Source: Gelatiniphilus marinus (GTDB lineage: Bacteria > Bacteroidota > Bacteroidia > Flavobacteriales > Flavobacteriaceae). From it: a stretch of DNA of 64,000 nt. A program made the translations under genes and the position numbers. The notes under the pieces are model-generated. The model saw only the letters and a program-made list of their open reading frames with translations. It ran no database searches and was not told where the DNA came from. Below are positions 1 through 8,710 of the stretch, one piece after another. The stretch lies in NCBI RefSeq assembly GCF_042678305.1, contig NZ_JBHUDT010000004.1; one strand, 5' to 3'. Numbering within the stretch: position 1 is the first letter of the stretch; each line of letters begins with the position of its first letter.

Positions 1-42
1 GAGCCAGGGGCCTTGGCGGATGCTAAGGGCCCTGGCGCAAAG

Positions 43-128
43 GCGCGTTAGGGATTGAAGTGGATAGCCCGAAGCGCAGCGAGGACTTGAAACGGAAAGC
101 CCGACCCGAAGGGGAACGCCCAAAAAAT
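43..128 (-). repeat. Dispersed 3'-of-gene repeat, copy 1
   Basis: The DNA between the window edge and the stop codon of the porin gene carries the blocks GCGTTAGGGATTGAA, AGCGAGGACTTGAAA, AAAGCCCGACCC and GGGGAACGCCC. The same blocks in the same order are found at 41361-41505 and 50110-50225. The element starts only a few bases after the stop codon and is oriented with respect to that gene exactly like the other two copies. No reading frame is supported inside it. Confidence 0.75.
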
Positions 129-130
129 GT

Positions 131-2143
131 TTACATAAAGAAGTTCCATACTAATCCGAAGCGTACGGTAAAGTCGCGGTAAGGATTGTTTGGTGCCGAG
201 AAATAATTGTAGCCCGTGAATGCTGAGTTGAAATGTTCGGCTTTTAAATAAATTCTGGTTTGACGGATTTTTGCGTTTATAAAGAAATCCAGTCGTGGGA
301 AGTTGCCGTATTCTTTTTCGGTTTGTACGTAGAATTCTGCCAATAGCGGATCGTAGGCATTCATTTTATATGCGGTGAAATAGTTGAATGTTATGCCTGT
401 TTGCAAATACATGGCTTTTTTAAATACGTGGCTTGCATAATATAGGGTGTTGCGCGTGGTGAGCTCGGGTACGTTTAGCACCTTGTTTTCGTCTTGGGTG
501 TTTTGGTACATTAAAGTGTTGTGCAGTGCGAATTTGCCAACTTTTATTTCTTTTTCTAATTTAACCCTGAGATAGCTTATGGTTTTGTTGTTTTGAAAGG
601 GTTTGATTGGAACAAACTCGCCTTCTGGAATGCCTGTGCTGTCTCTTTTAAAATATGTGTGATCGGTTATGGTTGAATAATCGACTAATATATTGGCTAT
701 TTTTTTTGATTTTAACTGAAACGCCAATTGTTGGGTTTCGGTATTATTAAAATTGTTTTGCCAATTGTAGTTTACGTGATTGCTTTGGTATAGCAGTACG
801 TTGTAATTTGGTGCTTTGGAGCTATGGTTTAAGGACGCCGTTGCCGATAAATCGTTATTTAATTTGAAGGTGGCGTGTGCTTTTATATAGTTTCCTTCGA
901 AATCGCCCGAAACATTTACGCCCAATTCGCCATGCAATTGGAAGTTTTTAAAATGCTTGTGGTATTTTCCTCCTGCTGAAAACACATCGCCTTTTAACCT
1001 GTTGGTTATGTTGTTGCCATTTAATACGACCACTTTATTGTAACCGTAGTTGTAATTATTGTTACTTATATTGAATTGTAAATCGCCAAGTATATTGTTG
1101 CTATAATTTAGTTGGAGTTGGTTGTATAGGTTTTCGAGCGTTACGCGGTCTCTGAATTTTGAACTTGAAAAGGCGGTACCAAAATAACTTGTATTTGCTG
1201 TTGATTGGTCGTATTGAAAGGATTTATCTTTTAAGGATATTATATGACCAATGCTTAATTTGTTTTTTGAAAGCGAATCTTTTTTGTTTATAATATTATA
1301 GGTATGCTCTAAATGGAAGCGTTTGCCTTTTAGAATATTTTCTGCATTTTCGAAATTTACTTCTAAGATGGATCGGTCTAAAAACTCTGGGGTTCCGTTC
1401 TGGAAATTTTCTACCATATCGTCGTCTCTAAGCCCTCCATTTTCTTGGTTAAGCAAATCTTGGGTTACCATGTGCGCCCTAGCAGCGTATCGTTTGTTTT
1501 TTGTTTGGTAGTTTGTTGTGAACCTAAAATTTCCTGTACTGGTTAACAAGTGCTGGTATTTGCCCAAAGACCGTAGCCCTTTATAGGCTATTGAAAAATT
1601 AAATTGTGGCGATGTATTTACCGTAAAGAAGGAGTCGGCTAGTTGCCCTTGCTCGAAAGCGGATTTGTAGAGCAATTCGGTTAATGGTGTAGGTACACGG
1701 TAATAGTTAATATCTTCTACCTCCATATAATTAAAATGTCTAGCCCGAGCACCGAAACTTGGCATTAAATCCGTGTTTTCAAAATTATAGGTTAAACTGT
1801 TATAGGTTTGCCCCAGGTTTGAAAAGGGCATTAAACCAAAATTGTCTTTTCGTAGATAATTAAATTTATATTCCTTTTGGATGGTTAAAGTGGTATCAAC
1901 ATACGTGGTGTCGTTTTTATGGGAGATAATTAGGTAGTCTTGTATTTTGGCTTTTTCTTCTTCTTTTTTGTTTTTTAATTTATCCAGTTGACTTTTATTA
2001 GATGTAGGTTTACCAGATGTTTTTAAACTATCTTGAGATTTTAAAGACAAGGTGTCTGCCCCTTTTAATAACTTAGGTTTTACTTGTGCGTTTACATTGC
2101 TAAACGAAAACACCATGAACAATACTAAAATTAATCTCATCAT
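131..2143 (-). CDS. Putative outer membrane porin (Porin_10-like)
   Basis: A 670-residue secreted protein with an N-terminal signal peptide (about residues 1-19, cut before Gln20). A short charged Lys/Glu-rich linker (about residues 45-67) precedes a long region of alternating polar/aromatic strands that runs to the C terminus and ends in an aromatic-rich strand (VWNFFM), as expected for an outer membrane beta-barrel. Length and layout match the uncharacterised 'putative porin' family common in Flavobacteriia; that assignment is from memory of the family, and no substrate can be inferred. It lies downstream of the SusCD operon, separated from it by a strong hairpin, so it is probably transcribed alone. 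A dispersed repeat follows its stop codon directly. Confidence 0.75.
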   Translation of the reverse strand: MMRLILVLFMVFSFSNVNAQVKPKLLKGADTLSLKSQDSLKTSGKPTSNKSQLDKLKNKKEEEKAKIQDYLIISHKNDTTYVDTTLTIQKEYKFNYLRKDNFGLMPFSNLGQTYNSLTYNFENTDLMPSFGARARHFNYMEVEDINYYRVPTPLTELLYKSAFEQGQLADSFFTVNTSPQFNFSIAYKGLRSLGKYQHLLTSTGNFRFTTNYQTKNKRYAARAHMVTQDLLNQENGGLRDDDMVENFQNGTPEFLDRSILEVNFENAENILKGKRFHLEHTYNIINKKDSLSKNKLSIGHIISLKDKSFQYDQSTANTSYFGTAFSSSKFRDRVTLENLYNQLQLNYSNNILGDLQFNISNNNYNYGYNKVVVLNGNNITNRLKGDVFSAGGKYHKHFKNFQLHGELGVNVSGDFEGNYIKAHATFKLNNDLSATASLNHSSKAPNYNVLLYQSNHVNYNWQNNFNNTETQQLAFQLKSKKIANILVDYSTITDHTYFKRDSTGIPEGEFVPIKPFQNNKTISYLRVKLEKEIKVGKFALHNTLMYQNTQDENKVLNVPELTTRNTLYYASHVFKKAMYLQTGITFNYFTAYKMNAYDPLLAEFYVQTEKEYGNFPRLDFFINAKIRQTRIYLKAEHFNSAFTGYNYFSAPNNPYRDFTVRFGLVWNFFM

Positions 2144-2192
2144 AATTTAATCTTCGGAAGCAAAAGTAATTATTTGAACGTTAATTTTAAGT

Positions 2193-2251
2193 AAATATTT
2201 TAAATAAAGAAAGCCAGCTAATTTAGCTGGCTTTCTTTATTTAAAATATTT
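2193..2251 (-). terminator. Terminator hairpin of the SusCD operon
   Basis: A 28-bp perfect inverted repeat (2193-2220 with 2224-2251) separated by 3 bases. The inner stem is GAAAGCCAGCTA / TAGCTGGCTTTC and the outer part is A/T only, giving a U-rich tract on either strand. It sits 14 bases after the stop of the lipoprotein gene at 2265, so it most likely ends the SusC-SusD-lipoprotein transcript. Confidence 0.9.
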
Positions 2252-2264
2252 GGATAACTCTATA

Positions 2265-3011
2265 TTAAATAGAAATGGAAAATGATTGTGATTCTCCGGT
2301 GCCATAAGCAGGACCTCCTGAAATAACTACATTCCCGTTTTGGGTTAGTTCATAAAGTGCTCCTCCATCGCCGTAAGCATCTTCAATAGTGAATGTGTAA
2401 TTACCAGAAATTAAGCATACGTCTGTACTATATGAAGTCAATCCATCATAACCTGTACCAGTTGCTACTACAAGCCCGTTAGCATCGTTTGTTATTGACC
2501 AACTAAGTTCTTCTGGCCAAGGATCGAAAGTAAAGCTTACCGTTGTTAACTGTGGCCCCGATAAAGGGCATACTGCTGTATAACCGATGGTATGGGTTGC
2601 TCTTGCCGTATTAAGAAATGTTCCATCATCAGGCAATTCTAAATCAAAAACCAATGTCCTTGTTGGTCCAATTGGCATTTCACTGAAATTAAAACTTATT
2701 GTTTCAGACCCTACTGTCTCTCCAGCTGGAATAGTTATTGTTCCGCTAAAGTTATATTCAGCTGGTAAACCTGTAGATTCTGCCGTATTTAAAACAGCTG
2801 TAATTGTTCTTGCTGTGTTAGACACTGTAGTTGATTGCACTTCAATAGCATAGGTTGTACCTGTTTCTTCAACTAGAATATCAGCCCCTTCTGCATTAAA
2901 CGAAATAGCATTTGGTATTTCAACCGGAAGTACTCCCTCTTCTTCGCAACTTACGAATGTAAATGCAAGCATCGATAAAAAAAGAAACCCGTATATTAAT
3001 TTATTTTTCAT
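2265..3011 (-). CDS. SusCD-associated surface lipoprotein
   Basis: A 248-residue lipoprotein with a signal peptide and lipobox ending FTFVSC (Cys22) followed by an acidic stretch (EEEG), typical of surface-exported Bacteroidota lipoproteins. Residues about 30-145 look like a Calx-beta/Ig-like domain. The C-terminal 95 residues (WSITNDANGLVVATGTGY, YTFTIEDAYGDGG, ending in a GESQSFSISI strand) resemble a beta-sandwich module often appended to secreted proteins of marine bacteria. It is the third gene of the operon after SusC and SusD, the place where SusE/F-like surface ligand-binding proteins are usually encoded. A role in ligand capture is inferred from position; the family itself is not recognised with certainty. 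Confidence 0.7.
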   Translation of the reverse strand: MKNKLIYGFLFLSMLAFTFVSCEEEGVLPVEIPNAISFNAEGADILVEETGTTYAIEVQSTTVSNTARTITAVLNTAESTGLPAEYNFSGTITIPAGETVGSETISFNFSEMPIGPTRTLVFDLELPDDGTFLNTARATHTIGYTAVCPLSGPQLTTVSFTFDPWPEELSWSITNDANGLVVATGTGYDGLTSYSTDVCLISGNYTFTIEDAYGDGGALYELTQNGNVVISGGPAYGTGESQSFSISI

Positions 3012-3033
3012 ACTTCTTTATATTTTTAGGTTA

Positions 3034-4494
3034 TTATAGAGGATTTTGGTCCTCGTCATTAATATCAATGTTATTATCTAATTCACGTTTAGGTATTTGG
3101 AATAAAAATTCCTTTGCACCTGCAGCGTAATTGTCTTTACCAAAAGAAGCATGGTTAGAACCTGGGTAATCTCTTTCTAGAGCCACGTTGTTTCTCTTCA
3201 TATCGAACCAAGCAAATCCTTCACCCCATAATTCTATTCTTCGTTGTAATAGAATTTCATCAATTAAAGCTTGACCGGTATTCGTAGATAATGTATAGCC
3301 TGAATCTCTAGTGCTTACTAAATTGTAAAGTACTTGAGCAGCTTGGGAATCGTTGCCGCTTCTTGCCAAAGCTTCTGCCTCGATAAGGTACATCTCTGCT
3401 ACACGCATATACACATAGTCGCCTTCAAAAAATGTAAAATCCCTGAACTTATAGTTAATGTATGTACCGTCGTCAGCAAAGGCCTGTTTTCTAGAATCAG
3501 TTGCTGGAATGGCATCATATAATCTTTTGTCGATAGTTTTGTGTACTCCCAATAACCCTGCGTAACCTTGATTTAAACTTGCCACTTGTGAAAAGAAAGA
3601 TGCATAAACCGTAGAGGACTCATTATTAATGTCTGACCCCCATAACCATTCAGAATTTGATATTTGCGAGAATCCTTCGTTTAACCATGCCGAAGAGCTC
3701 ATTAAAGACCCTGCCGCTTTAGCTTCAGCAGCCATTTGGACACATTTTGTATCGTTTGTTCCTGTTTCTAAAAGCACTCTTGCGTAAATTCCAGCAATAA
3801 TAGATTTATCTAGCTTTTCTTTGGAGTCTCTTACAAACCCATCAACAGAAGCATATGCATTTTCTAAATCTGCTATGATTAAATCGTAAACTTCTTGTAC
3901 ACTTGCTCTTGAAGGAATAACAATATCAGCTCCGTCATAAAGCGGTACACCTGGAGCAGATTGATTGCCTTGGTATTTATGTTGGTATATTCTAATTAAG
4001 TTGAAATAGCTATATGCCCTTAATGCTTGTGCTCTGGCTCGTAAATGAACTAATCTATCATCAGTAGCATCTACAGGTATTTGAGCAACAATTGAATTTA
4101 CATTTCTTATTATAGAGTAATAAAAATTCCAGATAATTCTAGTTGTAGAGAAATCTTGTGTCCTGCCTCTGTAAGCATAATAATTGCCCATCCAATGATC
4201 TGTAACTTGTACCATATCATTAGACATTAAATCTAGACCTAGGTTGATTGACATTTGACCAAAGTCGTCGTGTCTGCTTCCTGTATCTTCAAAGTTTGTA
4301 GAGAATTCTCTAAAAAAGGCATATTGTCCATCTTCAACACCTGTGTTGATTGTTAAAAGTGCTTCTGGAGAGGAGTTTGCCAACTCTTCCAATTGTGTTT
4401 GAGTCACATATTGTTTAGACTCTGTGTCAAGGAATTCTTTTTCACATGAGAATAAAGCAATTGCGAATAAACTTAATAAAATTTTCTTTTTCAT
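3034..4494 (-). CDS. SusD/RagB family nutrient-binding lipoprotein
   Basis: A 486-residue lipoprotein (lipobox ALFSC, Cys16) with the SusD-like layout: an N-terminal segment rich in helices carrying TPR-like pairs (about 100-300) and a C-terminal segment with the familiar RRIELWGEGFAWFDMKR motif near residue 425, ending in a short Asn/Pro-rich tail. SusD-like proteins form the lid over the SusC barrel and bind the incoming ligand at the cell surface. The gene lies 3 bases downstream of the SusC gene, so the two are co-transcribed. The ligand is unknown: no glycoside hydrolase, lyase, peptidase or dedicated regulator is next to the pair. Confidence 0.95.
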   Translation of the reverse strand: MKKKILLSLFAIALFSCEKEFLDTESKQYVTQTQLEELANSSPEALLTINTGVEDGQYAFFREFSTNFEDTGSRHDDFGQMSINLGLDLMSNDMVQVTDHWMGNYYAYRGRTQDFSTTRIIWNFYYSIIRNVNSIVAQIPVDATDDRLVHLRARAQALRAYSYFNLIRIYQHKYQGNQSAPGVPLYDGADIVIPSRASVQEVYDLIIADLENAYASVDGFVRDSKEKLDKSIIAGIYARVLLETGTNDTKCVQMAAEAKAAGSLMSSSAWLNEGFSQISNSEWLWGSDINNESSTVYASFFSQVASLNQGYAGLLGVHKTIDKRLYDAIPATDSRKQAFADDGTYINYKFRDFTFFEGDYVYMRVAEMYLIEAEALARSGNDSQAAQVLYNLVSTRDSGYTLSTNTGQALIDEILLQRRIELWGEGFAWFDMKRNNVALERDYPGSNHASFGKDNYAAGAKEFLFQIPKRELDNNIDINDEDQNPL

Positions 4495-4497
4495 AAT

Positions 4498-7400
4498 TTA
4501 AAATTTAAGGTTTAAACCAAATGTTATATTTCTTACTAATGAGAAATTAGTATCAGTATTAAGTCCTGTAAAACTTAATCTTGGATCATAGCCTTGTCTT
4601 TTAGACCATAAATGAACATTACCAGCGTTAATATATATTCTTGCAGAAGTTAACCCTAACTTTTCTGTAATATCATCATTTAGATTGTATGATATATTTA
4701 CATCTTGCAAGCTCAAGTAATCAGATTCGATTAGTCTAATATTAGATGTCGCATAGTAATTTAAATCATTGTTTGGTACTACCAATGGTAAAGATGCTGT
4801 TGGATTATCGATAGTCCATGTGTTAAATACATCTTTATGTAAGTTTTCTCCAGCCTCACCAGATAACAATTCTATATAGGTATTGTCTCTACCGTAACCT
4901 CCAAATTGGTAGGCAAAATGTAAGCCTAGGCTAAAGTTTTTATAACTAAAGCTGGTGCCAAAACCACCATACAATTCAGGTAATGCGCTTTTTCCAATAA
5001 AATACTCATCGGCATCAGCCCAATCTTCTGTTATTTCTCGCTGGCCAGTTGGATTACCATCTGTATCCAATATATCTTTATAAAATAAAGCAGCTCCATT
5101 ATTAGGGTTAACCCCTGCATATTCTCTTGAGAAATATTCGAATTGAGATCTTCCTACTTCAAGTTCAAATGCGCCATTTTCAATAGTTTCTTTACCTTCT
5201 GGCAACTTTGTTATTTTGTTCTCGAAATGTGTTGCGTTAACATTAATAGACCAATTTACATCTTCTGATCTGATAATGTCAACATTAAGGCTTGCTTCGT
5301 AACCTACATTTTCCATGTCTCCTACATTCTCTGGGAAACTTGGCAAACCAGAAGATGGCGGTTGTGGTGTATTAAATAATAAACCTGAAACATCTCTTTT
5401 AAAATACTCAGCATCCAAAGTAATTCTGTTATCAAATAATCCTAGTTCAAAACCTGCATTAAAATTGGTTGAAGTTTCCCAAGTTAAATCTGGATTTCCT
5501 TGGTACTGTAAACTTAGTCCAATATTGCCATTGTTGTTTGACACAAAGTATTGATCTTCATAAGCTACATAATTTCTATCGGCAAATCCATCATTATCAT
5601 TATCTGCTAAATCAGAATATAATATTCTGTCGTTACCTTGTTGCCCTATACTTGCTTTAAGCTTAAGCTCTGTCAACCAGTCTGCATTGTCTAAGAATGA
5701 TTCTTGAGATATTCTCCATGCAGCTCCTGCTCCATAAAAATCACCCCATCTGTTGTCTGGATGAAATACCGAAGAGGCATCCCTTCTGTAACTTGCATTT
5801 ATAAAATACTTGTCGCTAAAATCATAATTTACTCTAGACAAATACCCTTCGATATTATAATCAAACTCATAGTTATTTATGTACTGAAAGTTAACACCAT
5901 AATCCAATACTGACTCGTTAGGTAATAAAAATTTTGTTTTTTGCGCATCCAAATACACAAACTTCTGTTCGCTTGACTCATGCCCTACTAAAACATCTAC
6001 ACTATGGTTACCAAAACTCTTATTCCAAGTTAATAACTGTTGATGTGTTACCGTAAAATCTCTAGAGGCTCTTGGAGTGGATCTACCTTCAACACCATAA
6101 GCATCTCCACCTAATGGCGTATCATAACTTACTCTATTATGGTTTCTTAAGTCTGCTGAGACATTGTACCGGAAAGAGAAATCATTTAAAAAATCATATT
6201 TTAAGAAAATGTTTCCGTTTAAATTGTCACTCGTTCTTCTTTTAATATCCAATAACGTCGTTGCATAAGGGTTAGCAAAAGCCGCATACCTTCTTATCTG
6301 CGGTGTACCGGTTTGCCCATCACCATAGTCGTAAACTTGAACTCCGTTAGAATCTAGAACAGGAGACCCGTCTAGATTATAACCAAACACCGGATAAATT
6401 GGTGCAATTGAACGAGTCCAGGTAAATGCACCAGCATATCCTCCTTGATCAGGAGCGTTTTGAACTGTATGCGCATAATTCATTGTTCCTCCAATAGTAA
6501 GATTTTCTTTAATGGTTTGCTCTAAAGACATATTAGCTGTTACTCTTTCAAAATTAGATTTGATAGTATAAGCTTTATCATCTTGATGACCTAATGAGAA
6601 ATAATATTTAGAATTCTCAGAGCCACCAGAAACACTTAAAAAGGTCTTGGTAGAAAACGAATTATTAAACATATAATCGTCCCAATCGTCATGGTATAAT
6701 AAATTTGCGCTAGGATTTAATTTACCTGTTGCAGGATTTATTAGCTGATCATCAGGCACATCATAATTATTATACCCTAAGCTATATCCAGAACCTATGT
6801 TGTCTTGAATCAAATTAGCAGCGGCTAAATTAGCCGCATCTGCAGGCGTCTCGCCCGTAGTAATCAAGAAATTTTTCATCGCTAAAAAGTGCGCTTCATA
6901 ATACATACCAGGTTCTTTAATTACGTCGTAATCTTTAGTCGCTCTTGTTAAATAAGTAGTACTAACATCTAAGTTAATAGAGACCGCATCCCTTTTACCT
7001 TTTTTGGTTGTAATAATAATTACACCATTAGAACCTCTACTACCGTATAAGGCAGCAGCAGCTGCATCTTTTAGCACTGTAAAAGACTCTATATCGTTCG
7101 AGTTTATAGAGTTAATATCCCCTTGAAACGGCACTCCGTTTACAACATACAAAGGCTCGCTACTTGCATTAATAGAACCCACACCTCTAATCCTTACGGT
7201 TGGCGCTGCACCTGGTTGCCCGGAAATATTGATAACTTGCACACCTGCAACTTTACCAACAATACCCTGTACCACATTAGAAGTAGCAATTTTCTCTAAG
7301 GCTTCTGTTTCAACAACACCCACAGAACCTGTTAAGGCTTCTTTTTTCTGCGTACCATAAGCAACCACCACCACTTCATCTAAAGCGGCTATGTCTTCTT

Positions 7401-7689
7401 GCATGGAAATGTTAACTGTATTGCTTGCTCCAATAATAGATTCAACGTTTTTCATTCCTACAAACGAAAAAACCAGAACTTCACCAGCAGAAGCTTTAAT
7501 GGTATAGTTACCATCAAAATCTGTTTGCGCTCCTCTAGTCGTTCCTTTAACTATTACGCTTACTCCAGGCAGTGGCAAACCATCAATAGACGATGTTACT
7601 TCTCCTGAAATAGTTTTCTCTTGTGCGTTAGAGAATTGAATTGAAAACGCCATTATTAGCGTTAACATCCATGTCAACTTTAATTTCAT
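4498..7689 (-). CDS. SusC/RagA family TonB-linked outer membrane receptor
   Basis: A 1063-residue TonB-dependent transporter. It has a signal peptide (residues 1-22), a carboxypeptidase-regulatory-like domain (about 25-100, with GLPLPGVSVIVKGTTRG and TDFDGNYTIKA), the SusC signature DEVVVVAYGTQKKEALTGSV, a plug domain (RIRGVGSINASSEPLYVVNG; DAAAAALYGSRGSNGVIIIT) and a long 22-strand-type barrel ending in FGLNLKF. It imports a ligand captured by its SusD partner, using energy from TonB-ExbBD such as that encoded at 32-34 kb. It is first in the operon with SusD and the small lipoprotein. The leader of about 280 bases upstream is AT-rich. Confidence 0.97.
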   Translation of the reverse strand: MKLKLTWMLTLIMAFSIQFSNAQEKTISGEVTSSIDGLPLPGVSVIVKGTTRGAQTDFDGNYTIKASAGEVLVFSFVGMKNVESIIGASNTVNISMQEDIAALDEVVVVAYGTQKKEALTGSVGVVETEALEKIATSNVVQGIVGKVAGVQVINISGQPGAAPTVRIRGVGSINASSEPLYVVNGVPFQGDINSINSNDIESFTVLKDAAAAALYGSRGSNGVIIITTKKGKRDAVSINLDVSTTYLTRATKDYDVIKEPGMYYEAHFLAMKNFLITTGETPADAANLAAANLIQDNIGSGYSLGYNNYDVPDDQLINPATGKLNPSANLLYHDDWDDYMFNNSFSTKTFLSVSGGSENSKYYFSLGHQDDKAYTIKSNFERVTANMSLEQTIKENLTIGGTMNYAHTVQNAPDQGGYAGAFTWTRSIAPIYPVFGYNLDGSPVLDSNGVQVYDYGDGQTGTPQIRRYAAFANPYATTLLDIKRRTSDNLNGNIFLKYDFLNDFSFRYNVSADLRNHNRVSYDTPLGGDAYGVEGRSTPRASRDFTVTHQQLLTWNKSFGNHSVDVLVGHESSEQKFVYLDAQKTKFLLPNESVLDYGVNFQYINNYEFDYNIEGYLSRVNYDFSDKYFINASYRRDASSVFHPDNRWGDFYGAGAAWRISQESFLDNADWLTELKLKASIGQQGNDRILYSDLADNDNDGFADRNYVAYEDQYFVSNNNGNIGLSLQYQGNPDLTWETSTNFNAGFELGLFDNRITLDAEYFKRDVSGLLFNTPQPPSSGLPSFPENVGDMENVGYEASLNVDIIRSEDVNWSINVNATHFENKITKLPEGKETIENGAFELEVGRSQFEYFSREYAGVNPNNGAALFYKDILDTDGNPTGQREITEDWADADEYFIGKSALPELYGGFGTSFSYKNFSLGLHFAYQFGGYGRDNTYIELLSGEAGENLHKDVFNTWTIDNPTASLPLVVPNNDLNYYATSNIRLIESDYLSLQDVNISYNLNDDITEKLGLTSARIYINAGNVHLWSKRQGYDPRLSFTGLNTDTNFSLVRNITFGLNLKF

Positions 7690-7948
7690 ATATACAATTA
7701 TTTTGAGTTAGTCAAACGCAAACTTCTTAATAATATATTAAATAAACAAAGAAATACACTAAAAAAATGTTAACTAAAGCAATAATTAACATCTGTTCAA
7801 ATTTATATTTAATAAAAATACAAGGCCTTCAATAAATATAATTTTATAATAACTCGCAAATACTAAGAATTCAATAATCAAAAATGCATTTTTCGTATTA
7901 ATCGAAATAAATTTACTATGCATACATAATAAATAGCCGTAAAAATTA

Positions 7949-7956
7949 TAGATTTG
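7949..7956 (+). promoter_or_regulatory. Possible -7 element for rnhB
   Basis: TAGATTTG matches the Bacteroidota -7 consensus TAnnTTTG. It lies 16 bases before the ATG at 7972 and includes the TTG that would be an alternative start codon, which argues for the ATG. No clear -33 TTG was found at the right distance. Confidence 0.4.
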
Positions 7957-7971
7957 ACAATATTTATACCC

Positions 7972-8571
7972 ATGTTGTTAAAAAACTTTTCAAATAAGGC
8001 ATTGGAATGCGGCACAGACGAAGCTGGTCGCGGTTGTCTTGCTGGCCCCGTTACCGCTGCCGCCGTAATACTTCCCGAAAATTTTTCGAATGGTTTTTTA
8101 AACGATTCCAAACAACTCAGCGAAAAAAAAAGATACACTTTAAAGCCAATTATAGAAATTGGCGCCCTTACTTTTGGTGTAGCACATGTATTTCAAGACG
8201 AAATAGACAACATTAATATTCTTAATGCCTCTATTTTGGCCATGCACAAATCTATAGAACAACTAAAACCAATACCGGAATTTATAATTGTTGATGGCAA
8301 CAAGTTTAAACCTTTTAACAATGTAGCATTTAAAACCATTGTTAAAGGCGACAGTAAATATTTAAGCATTGCGGCCGCCTCTGTATTAGCAAAAACGTAT
8401 CGGGATTTGTATATGAACAAAATACACGAAGAATTCCCGATGTACAATTGGAAACAAAACAAAGGCTACCCCACAAAAGAACACCGAGAAGCTATTAAAA
8501 AATACGGTATAACCAAATACCACCGAAAATCGTTTAGACTTTTACCAGAGCAATTAAAACTAGATATTTAG
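7972..8571 (+). CDS. rnhB: Ribonuclease HII
   Basis: Cleaves the RNA strand of RNA-DNA hybrids and removes misincorporated ribonucleotides. The 199-residue product shows the family motifs: GTDEAGRG near the N terminus with catalytic Asp16-Glu17, DSKQLSEKKR, IIVDGNKF with Asp108, and SIAAASVLAKTYRD, closing with a HRKSFRLLPEQ tail. The reading frame extends upstream to a TTG at 7954, but that codon overlaps a promoter-like TAGATTTG; the ATG at 7972 gives the usual length and is chosen. The gene is divergent from the SusC operon. Confidence 0.96.
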   Translation: MLLKNFSNKALECGTDEAGRGCLAGPVTAAAVILPENFSNGFLNDSKQLSEKKRYTLKPIIEIGALTFGVAHVFQDEIDNINILNASILAMHKSIEQLKPIPEFIIVDGNKFKPFNNVAFKTIVKGDSKYLSIAAASVLAKTYRDLYMNKIHEEFPMYNWKQNKGYPTKEHREAIKKYGITKYHRKSFRLLPEQLKLDI

Positions 8572-8710
8572 TTTAATACACGCTCTTGTACTTTATAAAA
8601 ACTTTGTATCTATTTAAGATGAAAAATATGTAGGTTTGTACTATAAATAATTTCTTTAACCGAAACCTTGCCACAACAGGCCAAGGCATTATTTTTAATT
8701 AATTCCCCTC

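Noticed and set aside
7954..7971. TTG start for RNase HII adding six residues
   Set aside because: The TTG is part of a TAGATTTG promoter-like element; the ATG at 7972 fits the family length.
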